From: Cucumis sativus
Taxonomy: Eukaryota; Streptophyta; Magnoliopsida; Cucurbitales; Cucurbitaceae
Direction of reading: 5' to 3'
Assembly: GCF_000004075.3 (NCBI RefSeq)
Contig: NC_026660.2
Span: 30,755,498-30,819,497 of the forward strand
DNA: 64,000 bases
Shown here: positions 1 to 11,729 of the stretch, one piece after another
How positions within the stretch are numbered: position 1 is the stretch's first letter
Layout of the letters: the number at the start of each line of letters is the position of its first letter
The notes under the pieces: generated by a model
Database searches by the model: none
What the model was told of the DNA's origin: nothing
What the model saw: only the letters and a program-made list of their open reading frames with translations
Made by a program: the position numbers and the translations under genes

Positions 1-320
1 TGGCTCTATCTCTACAATCCTCTCCGGCAAATACCTGCAACAGGTAGAAGAGAGGAGGGTGGAGGAACAAATGCTTGGAAGCGATGCCCTAAATCGGAGG
101 AAACAAACAGAGAAGGAAGGGGAGGGGAGAGAGAAGAAGCGATGGGGGGAGGAGAGAGTGGAAGAAAGAGATTTTGCTCTTCCCTTTTTTCGTTTCTCAT
201 TCCCTGTGAGGCAGAAGGGTATTTTGGGGTGTACGCATTCGGGGAAAGCCATTTCCCCAGTCGTCGGCCTGCACCCGTGTCAGCACAAGCCAATCATAAA
301 ATGACAACGTGGCAGTAAAA
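1..320 (-). promoter_or_regulatory. Possible 5' end / promoter of a minus-strand gene off the left edge
   Basis: This 300-base block is clearly more GC- and purine-rich on the plus strand than the AT-rich spacer that follows (GA-rich at about 100-180). Read on the minus strand it is pyrimidine-rich, which is typical of plant 5' leaders, and it has a CCAAT box near 288-292 and an ACGTGGC (ABRE-like) motif near 306-312. A splice-donor-like CAG/GTATTTG lies on the minus strand near 34-43. No coding exon is recognised. The short open frames on both strands are compositionally biased and resemble no family I know. The assignment is an inference from composition only. Confidence 0.3.
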
Positions 321-3157
321 AGCGGGTGGTGTTGCCAACATTTATCTTGGCGCGTGAAGTAATTTTATATTTAATTTTACAATGGTTGAGCGGTTCAAAT
401 TGTAGGGTCCATGGGTGGGGTCCGAAACAAAGCTATAAACAAGACTATAGTGAGACTTGAAGGGGAGCGGATACTGATCCATTCCAACTGCCCGTTGGAT
501 TTTCTTTTTTGTATTAATTCTGATTTTATTTAAATTAGGCCATTCGCGTTTTCAAACCCTTCAAAAGCTCCCAAATGCCCATTTTTCCAATTAACTCCCC
601 CTCTCATTTCTCCGTTGTTATTTTAAATTTCTTCTCTTTCCCTTCTCTTAATACTATTTAACAACTTATCAAATTAATATTTCCATATCAATCAATAAAT
701 CATTTTTTTTAATATTCTTTCACCAAAAAAATATATAAAAAACAAAAATCAATTCTTTTTTAATATATATTGTAATTTAATTATTCAAATACAAAAATCG
801 ATGATGTGATGGAGCACGTGTCACATCTCACCCCACCCTTGATTGGTATGCATGATGTGGCATGAATTGAGTATCTCTCACGCGTTAAATGTCTTTAGAT
901 TCTTAAGCTTACTTAATTGCCTGGTAATTTTTCTTTGTCTTAACTTGGAAGCCTAATTAAACTTTAGGCGCTATGAATAACTTAACCTTGAATGAAGACA
1001 AAACAATCTTTGTTAACCATTACAAAACGTTTTACAACAAGCTTTGCAATATAACACAAACACAACTCTTAAAATTTAAAAAGCAAAACAACATGCATCT
1101 CTTATCGCCTAGCAAACTTTTCACATTTTCCTTATTTTGGTCTTAATGTTTGATGTCCAAAAGATAAAACTTTAAAACATAAGTCATAATATTCAGTGAA
1201 GCTTTAAGAAGTCGTTTTTGTGAAATACCTTTCGTAATATTATTTTCATAAAACATATCAAATCACATAAATTCATCTTTTCATATAAACATGTCATTTC
1301 ACATCTCTCGTCAAATATACATTTCACATGTCACACGTTAATCGAGTCATTCCTTTGGCCAATTATAACAAATTATTATTTATGCAAGGGATTTATTATC
1401 CCGCATTTAGACTACTTAAATTGTCTTTTCACCATCGATACATGAGAATTTTTCTTGATTAGTTACTGTTGCTCAGTCCGCTAAACACAATGCAATCATT
1501 TTCTATATTGGTCAGCTTCACTCCACCATACAATCTTTTTCTACATGTATGCCTTTACATTTTTTTATGTTCACACAATAGTTAGTTCATTAATAGGAAG
1601 TAAGTCGATTGTTTGAATACCATTTCATGATCACACAAACTTAAAACATGATTTAAAACATAATAAACATGCTTAAACCATATAATAAACTTTGGTTATG
1701 AATCTCTTTGAAAACATTCACGTCGAAATCATCATTTTAAATCAACAATACTTTAAAATATTTTGAAATAAAAAATACTAAGAATACTTAAATACTTAAC
1801 CTCAAAATGACTCTTTTCCTATTCTTCTTGCGCATACACGATGGAAGCATTTAAACTCTCGAGTTTTCCTCTAAAAAAATATTCATAATAACAATACTAA
1901 AAAAGTTGGCTAAAGCTCTATATTTATACTACTTCCAAATTAGCTTAATTACCCTTAAAATCTTGTTAGCTCGCCAACTCATACTTTTAGTGGTGCACGT
2001 GTTAGCTTCAGATTTAACTTAAACATGCTTATAAGATTTTCGAGAAGTTTCCTTACTTGAACTTCTTATCGCAAAGTCTTTATTCTCTCGTAGTGTGCAT
2101 AACAATACTTTTTCTACTAAGAGTCTTATCGCATAACCTTGTTTTCTAGCGTACTACGTCAAATCACCAATCTCTTACTGCCCCAACTCCAATCAAAACA
2201 CATTCTTTTAACACTTAGCCAAAGTTTTGCCTTTCTTAGGTGCGAGTCTTGCGGTGTTAACCATATGTATCAACCAACTAAATACGATGCACGTTCATTT
2301 GGACTTGATTGATCGTTTATGCATATTTTATTTTATTTTCTCCACTTCAATAATATCAACATCTATACTTTGTATGCATGATATTTGATAAAAATAAATA
2401 ATTGACACATACAACAACAAAAACAATAAATCCATGAATACACACAAAGTCATAGTTGAAAACGTGACAGTGCAAGTCCAGTAAAAACGAGTCAACACCA
2501 GTCATACCAAAACGTCCAACAGTGCATGTTTTACTTATATTGATCTCCAATAGATAATATTAGGTATAAGATACGACCCTACAAGACCTCCCATGGTGCA
2601 TGCTTCACTCATTTAGGTACAAGATACAACCAAAAAGGTGTTTGGTTTCAACATTTATGAACCTTATACAAAAGATCTAATCAACTATGCCTATAGATAC
2701 ACCGTAATAACTACTAGGAGAAAATAATTTCGTAGACCAATATACCATATCTTTAAATATTTATAAACTCACCGCGACTTAATACCTAGCAAAAACAATA
2801 TGTAAAAAGGTAAAAAAAAAAAAAATGGAAAAATAAAAAACGAGGCTTGAAGATTTCACGTATTTAGCGTAGTCCAAATTCCGTATCCCATAATTTATTT
2901 ACTAATTATAATTATCTTCATAAACAACGGTCCAACGGATTCTTAAATAACTGTTTATAGATAACTAACACAGTTTGGTCAATTAATTTGAGTGATTTAC
3001 ACTAAACAACAATGGTCCAAGTGTTTATTTCCCTATAATCTGAGTAGCGGACGTGGACAGATCTTTTTTTGCAAAGGGCAAAAAGAAAAAACTTAAGTAG
3101 TAGTGAAATCAGCGCGAAGGTCATCAGAGCTGCGCTCCAAAACCTTCAGCAACTGCC
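321..3157. other. Intergenic spacer, AT-rich, no gene seen
   Basis: I see no convincing coding exon here on either strand. The stretch contains AT-rich low-complexity DNA, a degenerate two-copy repeat near 2517-2636 (a gtgcatg...actc...aggta.aagatac.acc pattern seen twice), and a minus-strand TATA-like stretch near 1915-1935 inside sequence that looks like an old LTR fragment. The last 100 bases would hold the promoter and 5' UTR of the HAD-like gene. Confidence 0.5.
2517..2636. repeat. Degenerate two-copy tandem repeat
   Basis: Two neighbouring segments share the order gtgcatg-tt/ct-act, aggta(t/c)aagatac and acc. The first lies at about 2520-2578 and the second at about 2594-2632. They are diverged and slightly different in length, so this is an old duplication with no visible function. 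Confidence 0.4.
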
Positions 3158-6100
3158 ATGGAAATTACCTACTCCTCCATTCTCTATACTCACCCTATCA
3201 AAAGAACCACAGCTTGCAATTGCTCATACTCCCATGCCATTCCTAAACACCTTCCAAGCAGATTCTATCCGTCTTCTCCACGTCTATCTGTTTTCTCCAG
3301 AAGCTACAATTTCATTGTAGACTCGAGTTTACGAATTAGAAGATTAACAGCTTTCAGCAGTTCCAGCAGTTCTAACAATGACTCACCCCAAGAACTCGCA
3401 GTTCTTCTCGAAGTCGAAGGGTGATTTTCCCTCTATTGTTATTTTTATTTCATGCATTCAATCTTTTTACTCATTCTTTGTGGTTTGAATTGTTCGGTTT
3501 ATCTGAGTTTGCTTCTTCTCTTTATGGATAAGTACTAGACAAATATCTAGCCAGTTTTCAATTTCAAAGACGTAATGACGCTGTAACACCGCTTCTTGTT
3601 CTCCGTTCGATTTATGTTTTAAATTCACGAAGCTGGTTTGTTTCTAGCTTTATGGTTTCTTCTGTACTGTTACCAGTATTATTGTTTTCTTTTATCTGCC
3701 CGCATAAACGCCCTTCCGATGGACACCATTTAAGTAAAGTCTACTAGATGATTGGGTTGCGACGATTAATCCCACCATTTTTACCTCACCAATATATCTT
3801 TAGACTTCTAATTCAGTGTGTTTACTGCTTGCAGTTTTACTTCTGTAGGCTCTTTTGTTTTATCACGTTCCTGACCATACTCGTCATTTTATCTTGTTGG
3901 CATTTTGAATTAAAGAAAAGTTTTGGCCATTATTGCACACCATCTGAAGTTCGGTAGACAGGACTCTTAAATTATTGGACCTACGATCTTTCGAACGGCC
4001 CAAGCATGGAAACCGGAAGATTGGTTGTCTTCCCTCATTTATAGATCTGAATGGAAAAAAAAAACGCTGAATTAAATCTTAGACGAGCACTTTCATCAAT
4101 AGAGACAACGTTAGCCACCATAAACTGTACATAAATGTTAAAGAATCAGAAAGTGGGAAAGTTCTTTGATTTTTTTTTTTTCATTTTAATAATAATAAAT
4201 TTTTAGGAGACGGAAGATATCCGATTCAGACTTGAAAAATGATCGAACTTCCTTAGGAATAACTGACAGTTTTAACTACACCTGGCCGCTTGACGTGGGG
4301 GAAAATAACTAAATATACAAGGTAAACAACCAGTTCCAATAAGATTTAACTAAGAAGAACCAAGCAAGTACTGGATCACTCATCTTAAGCCGTGGCCTTG
4401 TTCCCGTCAATCTACCAATCACGTTAAAAAGGCCCTTGTCTGTAGTTAAAGTAGACCAAGAAGGTATTTATTTTTCTAACCATGCATTTGGATGACTTAA
4501 CCCTTTTCTCTTACAAAATCTAGATCCAATATGTACTAAGTTCTTTTTAAGTTTTGACGACAGTGTTGCCCATAAAAGCTTCTGCAGATAAACCAAGAGA
4601 AAGAAAGAAAGAAAAATTATTGACATTAAAAGCTAAAAAAAATAGCCGAAAAAATATTGACAATAAAAGCTAAGAAAGGTAGCCAAGTGTAAACGGGATG
4701 TTCCCAGGGTGGCAATAGGCTCAAGGCAACATTGATTTGAGTTCGGGTTGTTGGACAATATTGTCTAGGTGATTTGACATAATAAACAATCAATATTTCT
4801 ATGCTTTTTTAAGTTTGCAATGTTTCACAAGTCAAGCAAGGTTGGAGTTTCTTCCCTTAACTCTTTTCTCCCTTCCTTCCAGAGTCCTTGTGGATGCATA
4901 TCGCTCAACTAATCGCCAAGCTTTTAATGAAGGTGCTCAAATTATCATACCTATCTGAATTCTGTAGTTAATTTAATTGGGATTTATATGTGTTTTGAAT
5001 GATCATTATCTAACTTTGCGCTGACAGCATTTCGTAAGCTTGGACTTGACTGTGCAAATTGGACTGAACCTGTATATTCAGACCTTGTCAGGTGTAACTC
5101 TTGTTGATACTATCTAATCTATCTATATTTTGAAAGGATGTCATTGTGGTTTCTTAATTTTCTCGTTTTTAAATTGAATATATGATAAATTTGGCATCTT
5201 AAAGATTATATTTACTTTTATCCCTCAAACTTATCAAACTTCGAACCATGGCAACTATATTTATAACTCAGATTTAAGTTGGACTTATAACTTTATGTTT
5301 CTAATTTCTTTGATGAAATTTGTTTCTCATAGAAAAGACTTGTAACTTTACTCTCTCTCTTTCCTCATCTCAAGTCTTATTTGATGTTTCTATCTGACCT
5401 GCCATGAAAAGCTTTTCATACAGTTGAGCCAGAGAAATTTTGCCTCATCTTCTAACGGATGATTAAGGAAAATAGGGAAGAGGTTATCAGCCAATTTATA
5501 GTAAAAAACAAAAGATCATTGAAGAGGAGAAATCTACTTGTTTCAGTAACTTGTCACAGCAGCACAGCTTTATTCTAATTAAGGCTCTATCACTATTGTG
5601 AGTTAAGATTATTGAAAATCGTATTAATTTCTATCACAGGAAGAATGCTGCTAACGAGGAACGGATGCTAATTATGTATTTTAATCGTGTAAGTTTCTTT
5701 TCTTGTATTGGAATTATGAACTATTACTTTTGGTCATTGTTTTTTTTCATTGGTTATGTAACACTTTCATTATAGATTGGTTGGCCGACTTCACTACCAA
5801 CAAATGAGAAGGAATCGTTTATTAAAAGTGTTCTGCGAGAAAAGGTACTATAAACCATATATGAATGAAATACCTGACAATTATTGCTAAGTTGCTTGAT
5901 TGTAGGTTCCCTTAGGCAGGTAGTTCAAAGAGAAGTCTATAACCATTCTTTTTCTTAAAGATATTTGCTTATATAAAGACACTTCCAGTTCTGTAAAATG
6001 TACGCATATATCTTTAAGTTTCCTCTCCTCACGAGAAGAGGGTTTGACCACTAGTTTATTCTGTGTATTGAAATGTACTTGGTAAAAAAGCTTCCGGTGA

Positions 6101-9100
6101 GGATTTGCCATCCTTCAATTCCTGACATCCATGAATTACTTGACAAAAGTTTTGAACTGGATGAATGATAAAGCAAAATGGAAAATTAAAGCACTTCCTT
6201 GTAGAAAACAAACATCTAGCCTTGATAATCCCAATTGACTTGCCAATGAGCTCGGCTCAACTGGCATCTGTATGTTTCCGATAAGAGGTCCTGGGTCCAA
6301 ATCCCCTCATCCCCAAGTTGTACTTAATAAGACTTTTTCAAAAAAAAAAAAAAACTGACTGACTCCCCTTTATACAAGACCCTGTATCCCTTTCCTAAAA
6401 CTATCTTTTATTTATCCCTTTCTAAACTACCTCATGGCATTTTTCATCGTGAAGAGAGGACCCGCCAGTGAATAAGCAATCTAAAACACAAATCTATGGT
6501 CTAGTTGATATTGGATTTGAACATAAATGCTTATAATGTTACAGTGTATTGAGTCTATTGACAACGAAAAATTTATGGATTAACCAGTAACATCTCCATC
6601 TAGGTCCTATTTTTCAATTTTCATTAATCTCTTCAGGTGCATAAGTTGCTTTGCATGCCCCTATCCTCCCCTCTTCGTCTGTAACTATTTTTTTAGAACA
6701 TAAATCTTTTGTTATTTACTGTTAACAATACAAATTGAGGCTAGCAACAATTTCTCTGTCTTTCTCTCTCCCACCCCCCTCTCTCCCTCCATTTCTCTCT
6801 CTTAATTTTTAATTTAATTTGTTTTGTTTTAAAATATGAAGAAACATTTTTTTATCCATCGTTGGCAGAAAAAGGCATCAGATGAATTGATGGTTTCACA
6901 AAGTTTACCTCTACGGCCTGGAGTTGAAGAGTAAGTCTCTGAACTGCATCCTGTTTGAATGGTACATGGTCAGTTAATCCATCTTCTTTTAATTTGAAGG
7001 CTTCTGTTTCATATTCAAGTGGAAATATATGGTTTTTCTATGATGCTTGGATAGAGTGTTGAAAAATTGATAATCCTTGATGGTTGATGCCTGATGGAAG
7101 CACCTTTGTGGTTGAAATTAACCTTCAATCCATGATGGTAGAAGGTGCTTCCATCAATCATCATGGATTATGAATACACCTTTGTGGAGGGTACGCAAGT
7201 TCTTGATTCTTCTCTTATTTCTAATGAAATCATCCGGGAGTGATTCTCGTAATGCTCATTTAGTTCAAATGACCATGACCTGCAAGAGTGGGATCTTTCC
7301 GAAGTAGTCCCAGTTAGCTTATCAATCTTCTTGGCAGCAGCATCAAAAGACAGATAGATAAAATAGGCAGGCATATTAGCAAGTTTAGCTTAAGCTAAAT
7401 CAATATCCTCATTAAATGAAGTTGGCTTATGAAATTCTACAAAATGTAAGGATTTTATCCTTGATATGTTATGAAAATTGGGGAAACTAAATATTATTAG
7501 CAACTCATTTGTCATTTATCAATCTAATAAATGTTAGGAACGTTGTAAGGGAAGATACGATTTTAGGCACGGTTTCAGATATTTCTCAATATAACAGTAT
7601 GATCTACAGTTTAAAACTCACACTAACATTTCAGATAGTGCTCAATATCAGGTTATGCATCTGCAGTTTAACTCGCATTTAACATTTCAGATATTGTGCA
7701 ATATCATGTTATGCATGATTGCTGGTCACTTTCTACACTTCACTTTGAATAAGATTACACATACAATAGTAGTTGATATCAGAAGCTATTGTCAATTATC
7801 AAATTGTATCTACAAATTACTCTCGATTGTTCCTTTTATTAATAGGAGCTACATTTCATTTCTGCAGTTTCATTGACAATGCTCATAACGAGGGAATACC
7901 TGTGATTATTCTCACAGCCTACAGCAAGAGTGGAGAAGAAATTGCTAGGTCTGTTTCTGTTACCATTAAAGTATTACCACAGATGAAAATTTGGATCAAA
8001 AGTCTTTCACACAATTTACAGAATGTTTTGTCACAATGTTCTCGTTTTCTTGTTTGCTCATTTGTTTTTCTACAATTTCATAATCTCAATGTTAATGCTA
8101 CGATTTCCAATATGTGTTGCTTAATTGTTAGATCTATCATCAATAAGCTTGGACCTGAGAGAATATCCAAAGTAAAGATTGTTGGGAATGAGGAGATGAG
8201 ACAGAGTTTATATAGTGAATTTGTGAGTGGTCAAGCAAAGCAGTCAGGTTTGGAAGAGGAACTAGCTAAAGAAGCAATGAAGGCAGGTAGTCCCTTTTCA
8301 ATGTTGGTTGACATGCTTTCTGTTATTCCAAATTTAAATATTGAAGGTTGGATACTGAAGGGCTGTATTCTTGCTTGACGGGCTAGCTTCTGCTGAGAAA
8401 CAAAGGATAGCCAAGAAGGTTGCATCGGCGCTGAAGTTGAGTGTCGAGATAAATACTACCTCATCTGAAAGGTCCGTTTGTTTTTTTTTTAAAATAAAGT
8501 TGATGAATGTATATTATGATTTGCTTTTACTCCTGTTGTAAAATTTCTCTGTTATTATTATTGTTATTGTTCTTATTATAGTTTTCATGTTAATGGCCAA
8601 CAGACTACGATGAAATGTAGGATCTGCAATTATTTGATACTTCAAGTCTTCTAGACATAATGCATCATCTAAATGAATTAGTTGGCATGCAATTTTTAAA
8701 AGGAATATGAGAAGAAAGAAGTGGATAATTGCGGTCCAATCCACACATAACATTACACATATTTTTGAGGACTTGAAACTTTGGAAAAAGTTCTTTTCTT
8801 GGCCTTAATTTCTTGGAGAGCTTCATCATTGTGGTTTAGCTTGATTGCCACTTTTCGAGAAGTCATATAGAGTTTAAGAAAACAGATGGCCCTGGATTTT
8901 TACAGCTTACTGGTCCTGGTATCTGATCTCATGGGATGGAGAGTAAGCTACCAAGTGAGGGAGATAGCACAAACCTTTCATCATCTCTTCTTGAACTTAA
9001 TTTCACAGCTGCTTTCACCTTCTGTCGTACAAAATGTCCTCTTAATGAAAATTAATGAGTGTTAGAAGACAATGCAACAATGGAGATGCAATAGAAGCAA

Positions 9101-10406
9101 CCAATATGGACCAATGGTTCAATTCACTTATGGTTGTAGAAAAAAGATATGTCACCGTTCTTGGAAACTCTTCTATTTCATCTCTGCACAAAAATACGTA
9201 TTGTGCATGCTTTTCAATCTTATTAACTTACATGTACATGCACGTGTATCTTGGTAGTGAACTTTGTAGTATTTATGGGACACTTTTAGTATCTTCATTA
9301 TGTGGTTTATGAATCGTATGGTTCTCAAATGGCGAGAATCTTGGAATAGTGGAACGGTCCATTGTTTTTTAAATGTTTTCTCATGTTCGAGTTTGATCTG
9401 ATTGTGATTGTCTCTAATTTTTTGCTTTTTTCTTTATTTTCACTTCCTTGGAGAGTTGGCATTCCTTGAAGATTTATTCCTTCTCATTACGTCAACGAGA
9501 AGTTGTTTCTTACAGGGGAAAAATTCAATTAAATTTTATTAATTTTATTTTAAATAATTGAATGGATGATTTATTTGACTGCAATGTTTAATATTACATA
9601 TGTTGATTACAAAAAAGTATTATCACGTGCATTATTTAATGACTTTTTTTTTTTTATATAAAGTTTGGACAAGATCATATGTGCATTGCGTGCTGGATCA
9701 GAACTTGCTGGCACACCCGTTTCCAATTGCATCCTTGTTGCAGGAACCCAGTCAGGGATTGATGGAGCTGAACGAATAGGAATGCCACGTATTGTGATCC
9801 GAAGCAGGTAATCCCCAATGTAGTTGGTTTGAGCTAGGATAGACCCGATAACTCTTGAATACAACTGTTGGAATGCCATCTTCTCCTTCTCCTTCCTCTT
9901 CCTTGTCAATATATCATCTAGGGTCTAGATTGAATATTGAAATGACTCATAGTCGACACATTCCATCACTCTTGTATTTACTGTGTTTAAGCGACCCAAT
10001 CACTTTCATTCTTCGTATGAGATGTGCTTTCAATCTGTTACCTCTGACGAGACTCTTTACATTACCAAATTGGTTCCATCATTACAATATATAGAAAAAA
10101 GGTAGCATTTACATTTCTCTAAGAGGCTAGACTCCTTGATTATATATCTCGTCAACTTTGTTTCTGATTCAGGAGGAAAAGTTTTTCTCGAGTTGAGTGG
10201 GACTTGGATAAAAAGAAAAACTATTGTCCATATCGTTTATAGCAATCGACTTAATCTGCAATTCTAGATGTAATATAACAACTTCATGGTTGCTTCTTTG
10301 TAGTTTGACATCAAGAGCCGAGTTCCCTTCAGCAAACGCTATAATGGATGGCTTCGGAGTCGGTGGCTTAACCATTACCAGATTACGGCAAAAGACTTGG
10401 TCTTGA
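3158..10406 (+). CDS. Plastid-type HAD-like (CBBY-like) protein, catalytic motifs altered
   Basis: Eleven exons give about 374 residues: 3158-3420, 4883-4932, 5028-5091, 5640-5688, 5776-5844, 6869-6930, 7868-7948, 8132-8286, 8387-8471, 9664-9807 and 10304-10406. Residues 1 to about 75 are Ser/Arg-rich and acid-poor, as in a chloroplast transit peptide. The rest has the order of a haloacid-dehalogenase fold: motif I region LLEVEGVLVDAYR (about 83-95), a cap region, motif II VIILTAYSKSGEE, and the motif IV region AGTQSGIDGAERIGM. Family knowledge: it resembles the Arabidopsis CBBY-like HAD protein I recall as At5g45170, of similar length. Odd point: the DxDG nucleophile motif reads EVEG and the GDS of motif IV reads GTQS, so ordinary phosphatase chemistry is unlikely. 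The start is the first ATG in frame with the transit peptide. Substrate is unknown. Confidence 0.85.
4608..4684. repeat. Degenerate two-copy tandem repeat in HAD gene intron 1
   Basis: Two adjacent units of about 40 bases share the order attgaca-taaaagctaa-a-tagcc, at about 4617-4646 and 4657-4684. They lie just upstream of the intron 1 acceptor at 4882. This is probably replication slippage; no function is evident. Confidence 0.5.
6240..6354 (+). mobile_element. tRNA-derived SINE in HAD gene intron 5
   Basis: The body begins near tgccaatgagctcggctc and contains an RNA polymerase III A-box-like GGCTCAACTGG (about 6254-6264) and, about 40 bases on, a B-box-like GGGTCCAAATCC (about 6293-6304). 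It ends in a short T run followed by 14 A residues (about 6341-6354). Internal A and B boxes plus a 3' poly(A) define tRNA-derived SINEs. The direct repeat around it is unclear (gact occurs on both sides). At about 115 bases it is near full length for short plant SINEs. Confidence 0.7.
7070..7171. repeat. Imperfect inverted repeat (foldback) in HAD gene intron 6
   Basis: The left arm at 7070-7106 and right arm at 7142-7171 are near-perfect inverted complements: both carry ataatcc-tgatg-ttgat and gatggaagcacctt, and the left arm has a few extra bases in the middle. The loop is about 35 bases. A transcript would fold into a strong hairpin. It may be a small foldback transposon or the product of an inverted duplication. 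It does not match any conserved plant miRNA that I recognise. Confidence 0.7.
7573..7725. repeat. Three-copy tandem repeat, about 57-base period, in HAD gene intron 6
   Basis: Units start at about 7573, 7630 and 7686, each with TTCAGAT followed by a (c/g)CAATAT core and a tatg(a)tct/catctgcagttt-like continuation; the third copy is truncated. The units are diverged. The repeat ends about 140 bases before the acceptor of exon 7 (7867) and supplies repeated TTTCAG acceptor-like strings. Confidence 0.65.
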
Positions 10407-11729
10407 GGTTCATTGTTACTTTCTGTGCTGCCTCTACATTACATTACCGTTAAATCGGTGTTAAGAATGAAGACGATGTCAAGTACCGTTACACGACTAT
10501 TTTCATGATTCCATTCATACATGTATCGCTATGGCTTAAATTCTTTGAATTTTGAATCTTGAAGAATGAGGTGAAAGAATATAAAAGAAAGGGTTTCATT
10601 TACGAAGATTTAATATGAAGAAAAAAAATCTCTTGCATCTTTATTTGCGTAATGGGCCTTAAGGTAAAAATGGAGTGGTGGGTTCGGATCTCTCTTTAAT
10701 AAATAAATTAACTACAATACACTCGAAGAAAAGTAATATAATAGACTATGTTTATTTTAATAAATTAAAGAAAGGTAAAATTTATATAAATGAAGAAAAG
10801 AAGGTTGAAAAAAAAAAGATATCTTCAATTCAAGAATTCACATCTAAAACTCTTCAGATGCTTGAAATAAAAAACTCAACATCTTATTCCAACTTCAACA
10901 TTTGCTAATTTAGGATGAACACACGATATCCAAAATCCAAATTGAACAATCCCAACCACCAACAAACCAAACTAAACTTTTAAATGTTTTAACTAAAAAC
11001 ATATTTGGAAACTAGAGTGAAAGTTTGATGGTTGAAAGTATATCTTAAAATATGACATTGGATACCATATCTAGCTTCTTACCAAGACTTAAATACGTAT
11101 CATTTTTCAGGAGTTGTGTTGCTGTTATTTCAATGTTTAAGGGTAATAATTCCCAAACTCAAATACACAACACACATATATATTCACAATTTTTTTGGGG
11201 GGGTTAAATTGAATATCAAAATAAGCCACAACATGACATGGATCTCATTATTAAAGAAATAAAACCAACAATTCAAAAAAAAAAATATAAATAAATTGAT
11301 TTACCATCCTAGTTTGTTTAAATTAAATACCAACGCCAAGATGCCTGTCTCTTGAAAATTGAAGCACCTTGCATTATGCTTACAATTACAACATTGTAAT
11401 AAAGACCAAAAAGTAAACTTTCTAGAACAAGAGAAAGAAAAAACTAGAATTATAGATCAAAAATCTTCCAAGCAAGTAGTTCTTAATCTCACTACCTCAT
11501 TTCTCACCGACGACTTCATGAACAATGTCCTCCACAATCTTCTCTTCCTCAATTTGCTTTTCCATCCTTCTAAAACAATAAACGTGTCTGAAGCCTCCAT
11601 CTTCATGCCTAACATAAGTTAAAGGAGTGAAAGATATCTGCAAATTTAGGATAATCGACAACAATTTTGTATATGTACAAAGGGGAGCTATAGTTTTCTC
11701 CATTCAATTGGTTGAAGCAGGCAGATGCA
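10407..11729. other. Intergenic spacer between convergent HAD-like and ERG genes
   Basis: The two flanking genes point towards each other, so this stretch should hold both 3' UTRs and polyadenylation sites. It is AT-rich with homopolymer runs. The open frames here (for example 10675-10908 and 11359-11622) are lysine/asparagine-rich products of base composition with no recognisable domain. Confidence 0.5.
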
